From contig JBOGHU010000032.1 in assembly GCA_050742255.1 (NCBI GenBank), positions 1 to 8,600 of the forward strand: a stretch of DNA of 8,600 nt, written 5' to 3'. The first letter of the stretch is position 1. Each line of letters opens with the position of its first letter. This document shows, in pieces, positions 1 to 6,698 of the stretch. Made by a program: the position numbers and the translations under genes. Below the pieces are notes generated by a model. The model saw nothing but the letters and a program-made list of their open reading frames with translations. It was not told the DNA's origin and made no database searches. The stretch is from JBOGHU01 sp050742255 (GTDB lineage Bacteria; Actinomycetota; Acidimicrobiia; Acidimicrobiales; CADCSY01).

Positions 1-1145
1 AGCGCCACCCCGGCCAGGTCGGGCCCCTCGGCCGGCTCGCCCCCTCGCCGCACCGCCCGCTCCAGCCGCTCGACCCGCTCCAGCAGGGCGGCGGGGGAGG
101 CGTCGGCCTCGGGACGGGTCACCCGCACCAGCGCCACCTCCAGCGCCACCCGGGGGTCGGGCGCCTCGCGCATGGCCAGCAGAGCGTCGCCGACCGTGTC
201 GAGGGCGCGCACGGCGGCAGCGGGACCGAGCCTGCGGCCCTGGTCGGCCACCTGCTCGAAGGCGGTGTCGGGCAGCGAGACCACGTCGGGCGCCATGATC
301 GACAGGAAGGCGTCGCGCAGGTGGGAGAGGAGGGCGGCGGCCACCTGGCGGGGATCACGTCCCGCGCCGCAGGCGCTGGCCACCGCGGCCAGCGCCCGTC
401 CGGTATCCCGCTCGCACAGGGCCTCGGCCAGCTCGTCGATCGAGACGTCCTCATCCGTCTCCCCGCCCGCGGCGACGATCTGGTCGAGGGCGGAGAGGGC
501 GTCTCTGGCCGACCCCCGGCCCCGGCGCACCGCCACGTCCAGCACCGGCTCGGGGAGGCCGAGGCCGGCGTCGTCGACGACCCACCGCAGGTGCTGGCGC
601 AGGGTCCCCGCGCCCAGCAGGCGGAACTCGAGGTGCTGAGTGCGGCTGCGGATGGTGGGCAGCACCTTCTGGGGGTCGGTGGTGGCCAGGACGAACACCA
701 CGTGCTCGGGCGGCTCCTCGAGGGTCTTCAGCAAGGTGTTGGACGCCGCCGTCGACAGCATGTGGACCTCGTCGAGGATGTAGAGCTTGGTGCGCCCGCC
801 GGTGGCCAGGGCCACCCGGCTGACGAGGTCCCGCATGGCGTCGACGCCGTTGTTGGACGCGGCGTCGAGCTCGCTCACGTCGAGGGAGGTGCCCGCCTCC
901 ACCGCCCGGCAGGGCCCGCACTCGCAGCAGGGCTCGCCGTCGCGGGGGTCGTCGCAGTTGAGGGCCTTGGCCAGGATCCTCGCCGAAGAGGTCTTGCCCG
1001 TCCCCCGGGGCCCGCTGAACAGGTAGGCGTGAGCCACGGTGTGGTCGCGGACGGCGTTGCGCAGGGCCGCCACGACGTGGTCCTGGCCCCGTACCTCGGC
1101 GAAGCGCCGGGGCCGGTAGCGGCGGTACAGGGACTGGAACGCCAC
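1..1145 (-). CDS. dnaX: DNA polymerase III subunit gamma/tau (partial, 3' end outside window)
   Basis: AAA+ subunit of the clamp-loader complex that opens the sliding clamp onto primed DNA at the replication fork. The first 381 codons are visible. They start at a GTG (1145-1143) three codons after an in-frame TAA (1157-1155), so this is effectively the only start; an AAGG lies upstream. The N-terminus MAFQSLYRRYRPRRF is typical of the family. Walker A GPRGTGKT is at residues 45-52. The four zinc-binding cysteines are at 64, 73, 76 and 79, the spacing known from E. coli. Walker B DEVHML is at 125-130, the sensor region ATTDPQKVLPTIRSR at 154-168, and the GSARDALS helix near 193-200. After about residue 230 comes the gamma/tau oligomerisation region. 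The tau tail is not visible. The gene lies directly downstream of the SRP RNA gene on the same strand, with a leader of about 60 bases. Confidence 0.97.
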   Translation of the reverse strand, partial: MAFQSLYRRYRPRRFAEVRGQDHVVAALRNAVRDHTVAHAYLFSGPRGTGKTSSARILAKALNCDDPRDGEPCCECGPCRAVEAGTSLDVSELDAASNNGVDAMRDLVSRVALATGGRTKLYILDEVHMLSTAASNTLLKTLEEPPEHVVFVLATTDPQKVLPTIRSRTQHLEFRLLGAGTLRQHLRWVVDDAGLGLPEPVLDVAVRRGRGSARDALSALDQIVAAGGETDEDVSIDELAEALCERDTGRALAAVASACGAGRDPRQVAAALLSHLRDAFLSIMAPDVVSLPDTAFEQVADQGRRLGPAAAVRALDTVGDALLAMREAPDPRVALEVALVRVTRPEADASPAALLERVERLERAVRRGGEPAEGPDLAGVA

Positions 1146-1208
1146 CCCCCGACCTTAGCGACGGGCGGGGACGGCGGGCCGGAGCCACGGGCGGCGCCGC
1201 GACGGGGC

Positions 1209-1323
1209 CGGACGCGGCGGCCAGGCGCTCTGCGGCACACCGCTCGACCCGCTGAGAGCTGCTGCCTCCCGGCCCTGACTCGGTTCACGGGGAGCCGTTG
1301 CACAGGGCCCGGCCGCCGCGCCG
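1209..1323 (-). ncRNA. ffs: Small signal recognition particle RNA (4.5S type)
   Basis: RNA core of the bacterial signal recognition particle, which binds Ffh and targets nascent membrane proteins to FtsY. Read on the minus strand, the apical part has the conserved GTGAACC (1288-1282), then GTCAGGGCC, a GGGA tetraloop (1270-1267), GGCAGCAGC on the returning strand, and GTGTGCCGC (1240-1232) as in other small SRP RNAs. The base of the rod is a perfect 10-bp stem, CGCGGCGGCC (1320-1311) with GGCCGCCGCG (1222-1213). Further pairing (GGGGC 1329-1325 with GCCCC 1208-1204) could lengthen it, so the ends are uncertain by about 6 bases. There is no Alu domain, so it is the short form. The location between dnaX and tRNA-Ser/tadA matches the known neighbourhood of this gene. 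The usual GGAA loop is GGGA here, still a GNRA loop. Confidence 0.9.
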
Positions 1324-1329
1324 AGCCCC

Positions 1330-1335
1330 AGCATA
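1330..1335 (-). promoter_or_regulatory. Possible -10 element of the SRP RNA promoter
   Basis: TATGCT on the minus strand would place the transcript start near 1323, at the base of the SRP RNA rod. It is one of few AT-containing hexamers in the 55-base gap shared with the divergent tRNA-Ser gene. I see no convincing -35 box at the right distance. Confidence 0.3.
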
Positions 1336-1362
1336 GGGGACCGCTGGCATCGGCCGGCACGG

Positions 1363-1368
1363 TAGCCT
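1363..1368 (+). promoter_or_regulatory. Possible -10 element of tRNA-Ser(GGA)
   Basis: TAGCCT in the context GGTAGCCT lies 10 bases before the mature 5' end, which would leave a 4-base leader. A similar GGTTACCCT precedes the second tRNA-Ser gene at 2040-2048. No clear -35 box is visible, so this rests on position and on the similarity between the two genes. Confidence 0.25.
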
Positions 1369-1378
1369 GCGCCCCTCG

Positions 1379-1464
1379 GGAGGGATGCGAGAGCGGCCGA
1401 ATCGGCACGCTTGGAAAGCGTGTGTGGGTCCTGCCCACCGTGGGTTCGAATCCCACTCCCTCCG
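1379..1464 (+). tRNA. tRNA-Ser (anticodon GGA)
   Basis: Full class II cloverleaf. The acceptor stem pairs GGAGGGA (1379-1385) with TCCCTCC (1457-1463), with discriminator G at 1464. The anticodon stem CACGC/GCGTG encloses the loop TTGGAAA with anticodon GGA at 1413-1415, reading UCC and UCU. The long variable arm typical of serine tRNAs is GTGGG/CCCAC (1424-1438). The T arm is GTGGG-TTCGAAT-CCCAC (1440-1456). CCA is not encoded; the next bases are CCC. The tadA start lies only 21 bases downstream, so the tRNA and tadA mRNA may share one transcript. Confidence 0.97.
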
Positions 1465-1485
1465 CCCGGTTGCGCAAGGACACCC

Positions 1486-1950
1486 ATGCGTGGAGGGGCG
1501 GTGAGCGACGAGGAGGCCATGGGGCTGGCGCTGGCCGAGGCGGCCGCGGCGGGCGCCGCCGGCGACGTGCCAGTGGGGGCGGTGGTCCTCGGTCCGGGGG
1601 GGGACCTGTTGGCCCGGGAGCGGAACCGCCGGGAGGAGCGGGGCGACCCCACCGCCCACGCCGAGCTCCTCGCCCTGCGGGGGGCCGCCGCCGTCCTCGG
1701 CTCCTGGCGCCTCACCGGCGCCACCCTGGCCGTGACCCTCGAGCCCTGCCCCATGTGCGCCGGCGCGGCGGTGGGGGCCCGCGTGGGCCGGGTGGTGTTC
1801 GGCGCCGCCGATCCCAAGGCCGGGGCCTGCGGGTCCCTGTACAACCTGTGCGCCGACCCCCGCCTCAACCACGAGGCGGCGGTGGTCCCCGGCGTCCGGG
1901 CGGCGGAGTGCGCAGCGGTGCTGACGGCGTTCTTCGTCGACCGGCGGTAG
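1486..1950 (+). CDS. tadA: tRNA-specific adenosine deaminase (A34 to inosine)
   Basis: Deaminates the wobble adenosine of tRNA-Arg(ACG) to inosine in the cytoplasm, which allows one tRNA to read CGU, CGC and CGA. From the ATG at 1486 the protein has 154 residues, normal for TadA. The zinc and proton-shuttle motif HAE is at residues 58-60 (H58 ligand, E60 catalytic). The second motif PCPMC is at 87-91 (C88 and C91 ligands). The conserved RN (46-47), the GAADPKAGACGSLYNL stretch and the LNHE motif all fit TadA and not a free cytidine or guanine deaminase. Two starts are possible: ATG 1486 with AAGGA five bases upstream, or GTG 1501 with GGAGG four bases upstream (149 aa). Any start further upstream falls inside the tRNA gene and is unlikely. 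The gene sits between two tRNA-Ser genes. Confidence 0.95.
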   Translation: MRGGAVSDEEAMGLALAEAAAAGAAGDVPVGAVVLGPGGDLLARERNRREERGDPTAHAELLALRGAAAVLGSWRLTGATLAVTLEPCPMCAGAAVGARVGRVVFGAADPKAGACGSLYNLCADPRLNHEAAVVPGVRAAECAAVLTAFFVDRR

Positions 1951-1951
1951 T

Positions 1952-1966
1952 GCCGGCTCCGCCGGC
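1952..1966 (+). terminator. Possible weak terminator hairpin after tadA
   Basis: Two bases of spacing after the tadA stop, GCCGGC (1952-1957) pairs with GCCGGC (1961-1966) across a 3-base loop. There is no T-rich tail, so its role as a terminator is uncertain. Confidence 0.3.
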
Positions 1967-1996
1967 GTTCGTGTGCGCCCAGCCGCTCACCGGTCG

Positions 1997-2021
1997 GGCC
2001 CCGCGCACAGAGAGCGGGGCC
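1997..2021. terminator. Strong hairpin between tadA and tRNA-Ser(CGA)
   Basis: GGCCCCGC (1997-2004) and GCGGGGCC (2014-2021) form a perfect 8-bp, all-GC stem with a 9-base loop. There is no T tail, but such hairpins can act as terminators in high-GC actinobacteria. It could end the tRNA-Ser(GGA)-tadA transcript, or stop minus-strand transcripts coming through the nfo/tRNA overlap. Confidence 0.4.
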
Positions 2022-2055
2022 ACGCCCCCTGCGCTCACTGGTTACCCTCGTCCCC

Positions 2056-2143
2056 GGAGAGATGCCAGAGCGGACGAATGGGGCGGCCTCGAAAGCCGTT
2101 GTGGGTCTTCGACTCACCGTGGGTTCGAATCCCACTCTCTCCG
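2056..2143 (+). tRNA. tRNA-Ser (anticodon CGA)
   Basis: Second class II serine tRNA. The acceptor stem pairs GGAGAGA (2056-2062) with TCTCTCC (2136-2142), with discriminator G 2143. The anticodon stem GCGGC/GCCGT (one G-U pair) encloses CTCGAAA with anticodon CGA at 2090-2092, reading UCG. The variable arm GTGGGT/ACTCAC has a CTTCG loop. The T arm is identical to that of the tRNA-Ser gene on the other side of tadA. CCA is not encoded. The 3' part (2114-2143) is also the antisense of the last codons and stop of nfo. A TACCCT at 2043-2048 may be its -10 box. Confidence 0.97.
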
Positions 2144-2929
2144 CCCGCCGGTCGGCCCGCCCGCCATGAGGGCGTGGCGCAGGAAGGCGATGTCGTCCCC
2201 CACCCCCGCCAAGTCGGTCTCGCACACCACCGGCGCCCCGGCCTGGCGCACCGCCTCGACCAGGGCGTCGATGTCGAGCTGGCCCCGGCCCAGGTGCTCG
2301 TGGCGGTCCCGCCCCGAGCCGGCGGGGTCCCGGGAGTCGTTGGCGTGGACGAGGTCGATGCGCCCGGTGACGGCCAGGACCCGCCCGACGGCGCCGGCGA
2401 CCGCCTCGCCGGCGGCGTGGGCGTGGCAGGTGTCGAGGCAGAAGCCCACGCCGAGGTCGCCGATGCCCTCCCAGAGGCGGCCCAGGGCGTCGAAGCGGCG
2501 GGCCAGGGCGTGCTCGCCCCCGGCGGTGTTCTCGACGTAGAGGGGCACCTCGCTGTCGAGCTCCAGGAGGGCCTTGCGCCACCGGGCGATGCCCTCGGCG
2601 ACCTGGTCGCCGACGGTCACGTGCCCGCCGTGGACGATCACCGCCGTGGCACCCACCGCCGCCGCGGCGGCGCAGGTGTCGCCCAGGATCTTGCGGCTGG
2701 GGTGGCGCACGCGGGGGTTGGGCGAGGCCAGGTTGACCAGGTAGGGGGCGTGCACGAACAGCGGGATGCCCGACGCCCTGAGGGCGTCGGCGTCCTCCCT
2801 CGGCGGGGGCGTCCGCCAGCCCTGGGGGTCGGAGAGGAAGACCTGCACGCAGTCGGCGCCCACGGCTCCCGCCACCTCCAGGGGATCCCCCGACCCCACG
2901 TGGGCGCCGATGGGCGGGACGTGGGCCAC
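2114..2929 (-). CDS. nfo: Endonuclease IV (AP endonuclease)
   Basis: Deoxyribonuclease IV, which cuts the backbone 5' of abasic sites in base excision repair. The 271-residue TIM-barrel protein keeps all nine metal ligands of the family. By alignment to the E. coli enzyme from memory these are H60 (VHAPY), H100, E133 (VENTAGGE), D166 and H169 (CLDTCHAH), H195 (VHANDSRD), D208 and H210 (GRDRHEH), and E237 (VCETD). The start is a GTG at 2929 giving MAHVPPIGAHVGSGD; IGAHV is the normal start of the family. It lies 24 bases behind the permease gene on the same strand, so it may be the last gene of that operon. The last residues, RREWDSNPR, are encoded by the antisense of the tRNA-Ser(CGA) gene, and the TGA stop (2116-2114) lies in the tRNA's variable arm. 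The natural end of the fold is around ALMAGG, so the tail is an extension. Confidence 0.95.
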   Translation of the reverse strand: MAHVPPIGAHVGSGDPLEVAGAVGADCVQVFLSDPQGWRTPPPREDADALRASGIPLFVHAPYLVNLASPNPRVRHPSRKILGDTCAAAAAVGATAVIVHGGHVTVGDQVAEGIARWRKALLELDSEVPLYVENTAGGEHALARRFDALGRLWEGIGDLGVGFCLDTCHAHAAGEAVAGAVGRVLAVTGRIDLVHANDSRDPAGSGRDRHEHLGRGQLDIDALVEAVRQAGAPVVCETDLAGVGDDIAFLRHALMAGGPTGGRREWDSNPR

Positions 2930-2953
2930 GCCCCGAAGGCTACCCCTGCCGCC

Positions 2954-4671
2954 TCACCGCAGGGCCCGGCGGACCAGGGAGCTGGCCAGGTCGACGAGGA
3001 AGGTGAGGGTGATCAGGGCGAGGAGGGTCCACACCACCTCGTGGTAGGCGAAGGCGGCGAGCTGCTCGGACAGGAGCCGTCCCAGGCCCCCGGCGCCCAC
3101 CAGCCCCACCACCACCGTCTCGCGGATGGTGACCTCCCAGCGGTAGAGGCTGTAGGCGACGAAGCGGGGCAGCGTGCGGGGGAGCACCCCGTACAGGAAG
3201 GACTGGGGGCCCGAGGCACCCCCGGCCCGCAGCACCCGGACCGGCCAGGGGTCGAGGTTCTCCACGACCTCGGCCATGAGCCGCCCCAGCACCCCGAAGT
3301 TGTACAGGCCCAGGGCCAGGGCACCAGGCAGCGGGCCGGGGAAGAGCACGAACAGCAGGAGCAGCGCCCACACGGGCGAGGGGACCGCCCGGCAGAAGAG
3401 CAGGCCAGCCCGCGCCGCCCACGGCACCACCCGGCGCAGGGCGCCGGCGTCGACGGGCACGGTGGCGGCGGCGGCGAAGGCCACCACCATCCCCCCCACC
3501 GACGCCACCGCCGTGGCCAGGATCGACATCTCCAGGGTCTGCAGCGACAGGCGAGCCAGCTCGCCCAACCCTCCCGCCCCCAGGCCGGGGGGGAAGGCGT
3601 CAGCGGCGAGGTCGGCCAGCAGGCCCCGGGCCCGCGCCGACCACAGGGTGGAGGCGTCGATGCCGAGGTGCCAGGCGGCGACGGCCACGAGGACAGCCGC
3701 GCCCGCCACCGAGCCGGTGAGGACGCGGTCCCGGCGGAGGCGGCTTTCCGTCCCGCCCGAGGCCGCCGTGCTGGACCCACCGCCGCGACGGCGCAGCGTC
3801 GTGCTCCACAGGTCGGTCAGGCCGCTGACCGCCACCAGGGCGGCCAGCAGGGTCCACATCTCGGTGTAGCGCAGCGACTGGAAGCTCAGCGAGAGCTGGA
3901 AGCCCAGCCCGCCGGCGCCGATGATGCCGAGGATGGCCGATGCCCGGACCGAGCACTCGAACCGGTAGAAGCCGTACGAGAGCATGTCGGGGAACGCCTG
4001 GGGCAGCAGCGTGTACCCCAGGCTCTTGAGCCGCCCCACGCCCGATGCCCGCACCGCCGCGAACGCCTCCCGGGGGGTCTCGTCCAGCAGCTCCGAGAAG
4101 ACCTTGGCGGTCACCGCCCCGTAGGGGAGGCCGATGGCCAGGACCCCCACCAGGGGGTCGAGGCCCAACACGATGATGAGGAACAGTCCCCAGACCGCCT
4201 CGTGGATCCCCCGGGGCAGGCCCAGGGTGACCCGCGACGCCAGCCAGCCCAGCCGCCCGAGGAGGCGGCGGGCCCTGACCCCGCCACCGGGGCGGACCCG
4301 CCACCACGTCTCGGAGCCGAGCACCCCGCCCACCACGCCCACGAGGACGCTCACCGCGGTCCCGAGGACCGCGTAGGAGACCGTGGTGAGGGTGGCGTCC
4401 CAGGTGATCCGCAGGAACTCGGGGCTCAGCTCGGGGCGGAGGGCGGCTGCGAAGAACCTGCCCACGAGCGACCACCCCCCCGGGTTCACCAGGTCCCGCT
4501 GGCCCACGCCCGCCCGCACCAGGGACAACGCCACCGCCACGACCAGCACCGCCGTCCACACCCCCCGGCCCGACCGCACCGAGGGGCGGGCCCGGGCCCG
4601 CCGGGGCGGGGAGACCAGCCCCTCGTGGTGGAGGAGCTCGGCGTCGGGAGGGCCCGGGGGTCGGGTCTCGA

Positions 4672-4675
<4 letters not shown>
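2954..4675 (-). CDS. phnE: Fused double-domain PhnE-type ABC transporter permease (phosphonate/selenate family)
   Basis: Inner-membrane permease of 573 residues with two PhnE-type permease units in one chain, where PhnE proteins usually have one of about 270. Unit 1: membrane segments near residues 39-55, 97-120 and 160-185, the coupling (EAA-like) loop around 194-225 (FSELLDETPREAFAAVRASG), and RASAILGIIGAGGLG at 244-258, ending in LTDLWSTTLRR. A glycine/serine-rich linker follows near 297-312. Unit 2: segments near 318-336, 383-405 and 433-447, a second loop around 465-505, RETVVVGLVGAGGLG at 518-532, and the end VDLASSLVRR. The internal repeat indicates duplication and fusion, so a single polypeptide can supply both halves of the channel. 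The start ATG overlaps the TGA of the ATPase gene (ATGA), implying translational coupling. Longer starts upstream in this frame lie inside the ATPase gene and are rejected. Confidence 0.93.
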
Positions 4676-5457
<782 letters not shown>

Positions 5458-5462
5458 CGCCC

Positions 5463-6389
5463 TCAGCGGACCAGGCCTATCTGGGTGGCGACCTCCTCGA
5501 TCTGGGCGTAGTTGTCGTCGCTGGTCTCGATGAACCGGTCGGCACCGAAGAGGTCGAGGATCTCGGCCTCGGCGGGATCGCCACGGTCGAGGCCCATGAA
5601 GGCCTCCTGCACCTTGGCGACGAAGCCGTCGCCGTACCTGGTGGCCACCTCGGGGCGCACCACCCAGTGGTAGTCGTGGTAGGGGGGCGTGCGGAACACG
5701 GCGGAGACCGTGTCGAGGTCGACCTCGCCGGCGGCGACGCGGTCCCGCCAGACCTGCTCGTTCACCACCCCGACCTCGAAGCTCCCGGACTCGACCAGGT
5801 CGATGGTCTTGTCGTGGGAGCCCGAGAAGCCCACCTCGCCGGCGAAGTCGTCGATCCCCACGCCGGCCTCCTGCAGGAAGAACTGGGGCATCAACCGGCC
5901 CGAGGTGGAGGACTCGCTGCCGAAGGTGAGGCGACGGCCCCTCAGGGCCTCCAGCCCCTCGACGTCGCCGAAGGGGGCCAGCCCCGTCGAGGCGCTGACG
6001 ATGAAGACGCTGTGGAAGCTCTCGTCGATGTCACGCTGGAGGATGGCCCGGGCCCCGTCGACCTGGAGCCGGGCCTGCACCCCCGTCAGCCCGCCGAACC
6101 ACACCATGTCGAGCTCGCCCGATCGGAACAGGCTCACCGATGCCGTGTAGTCGGTGACCGGGCGGTACCGGACCGGGACCCCGAGCTGGGCCTCGAGGTA
6201 GTCGGCGACCGTCCCGTACAGCCGTTGGAGCATCTCGGGATCCTGGTCGGGGATGGCGCCGATGGTGAGCGGGGTCTCGTCACCCGGCCCCGACGCGCCC
6301 CCGCCCCCACCACAGGCGGTGAGGGCCACCGCCGCGCCGACCAGGGTGGCGATGAGGCGGCACGCTGAGCGTCGCGTCGGGCGGGTCAC
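5463..6389 (-). CDS. Lipoprotein substrate-binding protein, putative selenate ABC transporter (PhnD/selenate clade)
   Basis: Extracytoplasmic lipid-anchored binding protein of the importer, 308 residues. Residues 1-25 form a signal peptide with RR, a hydrophobic core and the lipobox LTAC, with lipidated Cys26 followed by a GGGG linker. The mature part has IGAIPDQDPE (43-52), PVTDY (77-81), FRSGELDMVWFGGLTGVQAR (88-107), RDIDESFHSVF (119-129), the anion-binding type stretch GSESSTSGR (157-165), FSGSHDKT (188-195), NEQVW (210-214) and PPYHDYHW (235-242). From memory these match the clade annotated as putative selenate transporter binding proteins (TIGR04553), related to but distinct from PhnD and PtxB. 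Family membership is clear; the substrate is inference, and phosphonate or phosphite remain possible. The start is GTG 6389 with GGAGGGG (6400-6394) upstream, and it overlaps the stop of a small ORF (GTGA). Confidence 0.88.
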   Translation of the reverse strand: MTRPTRRSACRLIATLVGAAVALTACGGGGGASGPGDETPLTIGAIPDQDPEMLQRLYGTVADYLEAQLGVPVRYRPVTDYTASVSLFRSGELDMVWFGGLTGVQARLQVDGARAILQRDIDESFHSVFIVSASTGLAPFGDVEGLEALRGRRLTFGSESSTSGRLMPQFFLQEAGVGIDDFAGEVGFSGSHDKTIDLVESGSFEVGVVNEQVWRDRVAAGEVDLDTVSAVFRTPPYHDYHWVVRPEVATRYGDGFVAKVQEAFMGLDRGDPAEAEILDLFGADRFIETSDDNYAQIEEVATQIGLVR

Positions 6390-6475
6390 GAGACCCCTCC
6401 GGGAACCGACGGGGCTCCTGGCCCCGGCACGGCGGTGAGCGCCTCGAGCACGTCGAGGCCGGCTGGTGCAGTCAC
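6386..6475 (-). CDS. Putative 29-residue leader ORF coupled to the binding-protein gene
   Basis: I do not recognise this peptide. It starts with GTG at 6475, eight bases after an almost ideal Shine-Dalgarno site, AAGGAGG (6490-6484), the best in the window. It reads MTAPAGLDVLEALTAVPGPG and nine more residues ending in GVS. The TGA stop (6388-6386) overlaps the GTG start of the binding protein in a GTGA arrangement, the same style of coupling seen between the ATPase and permease genes. The peptide is Ala/Pro/Gly-rich, has no membrane segment and no cysteine, and has no run of codons suggesting classical attenuation. It could be a leader that sets translation of the operon, a small protein, or a degraded remnant. 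The evidence is the ribosome site plus the exact overlap; no homologue is known to me. Confidence 0.55.
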   Translation of the reverse strand: MTAPAGLDVLEALTAVPGPGAPSVPGGVS

Positions 6476-6481
6476 TGGCGT

Positions 6482-6490
6482 CTCCTCCTT
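6482..6490 (-). promoter_or_regulatory. Strong Shine-Dalgarno site of the leader ORF
   Basis: AAGGAGGAG on the minus strand, nearly full complementarity to the 16S rRNA 3' end. It is about 95 bases before the binding-protein start, too far to serve that gene directly, so it marks the small ORF as translated. Confidence 0.6.
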
Positions 6491-6539
6491 GGTGCGCCGC
6501 GCCGCCACGTCAGATGGGACAACACCTCGACCGGCTCCT

Positions 6540-6632
6540 CTCTTCTCCGGCGCGCCTCTTCTCTGGCGCGCTCTTCTGTGGCGCCCTCTTCTCCGGCGCG
6601 CCCCTTCTGTGGCGCGCCTCCTCGGTGGCGCC
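6540..6632. repeat. Tandem array of six 15-16 bp units
   Basis: On the plus strand, units begin at 6540, 6556, 6571, 6586, 6602 and 6618. The consensus is CTCTTCTSYGGCGCGC. Units 1 and 4 are identical over 16 bases; the fifth and sixth diverge at their left ends. Each unit carries a GGCGCGCC, GGCGCC or near version, so palindromic cores recur every 15-16 bases. Degenerate partial units may continue on both sides (near 6526 and 6632). The period varies between 15 and 16 and no gene covers the array, so it is not a protein repeat. It lies in the 5' region of the transporter operon, between the hairpin at 6658-6682 and the leader ORF, and could be a binding array, part of the mRNA leader, or simple slippage sequence. 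Confidence 0.85.
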
Positions 6633-6657
6633 CGTCCCGGCGCCGCCCGTGTGGACC

Positions 6658-6682
6658 AGACCCCGTCGGGGCGACGGGGTCT
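6658..6682. terminator. Perfect 11-bp hairpin after the MBL-fold gene
   Basis: AGACCCCGTCG (6658-6668) pairs perfectly with CGACGGGGTCT (6672-6682) over a 3-base loop. It begins 16 bases after the stop of the MBL-fold gene on the minus strand, the usual place for a terminator, and it isolates that gene from the transporter operon. There is no T tail on either side. Confidence 0.6.
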
Positions 6683-6698
6683 CGGTCGCCGATGCTAC

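Larger units (their letters stand above)
6491..6698. other. Intergenic region upstream of the transporter operon
   Basis: About 210 bases between the MBL-fold gene stop and the leader ORF's ribosome site, holding the hairpin and the tandem repeats described separately. The promoter of the operon should lie here on the minus strand, but I see no convincing -35/-10 pair. I found no tRNA gene and no riboswitch that I can recognise. Confidence 0.6.

Noticed and set aside
1411..1485. Longer tadA start at 1411
   Set aside because: It would start inside the anticodon loop of tRNA-Ser(GGA). The ATG at 1486 or GTG at 1501 each have a ribosome site.
321..2540. Very long plus-strand open frame (739 codons)
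   Set aside because: It runs antisense to dnaX and then across the SRP RNA, both tRNAs and tadA in the wrong frame. The product is low-complexity and resembles no family; stop-free shadow frames are normal at this GC content.
1155..2582. Minus-strand frames containing ERVGFEPT, GGSGIRTHG and REWDSNPR peptides
   Set aside because: These are the familiar peptides obtained by translating tRNA genes in antisense, not protein-coding signal. Only the nfo tail uses one of them in a real gene.
6540..6632. CRISPR array
   Set aside because: Units are 15-16 bp and contiguous, with no spacers and no cas genes nearby.
6476..6698. tRNA-Sec gene or known riboswitch near the putative selenate importer
   Set aside because: I looked for a long-acceptor tRNA with a TCA anticodon and for familiar riboswitch cores and found neither.
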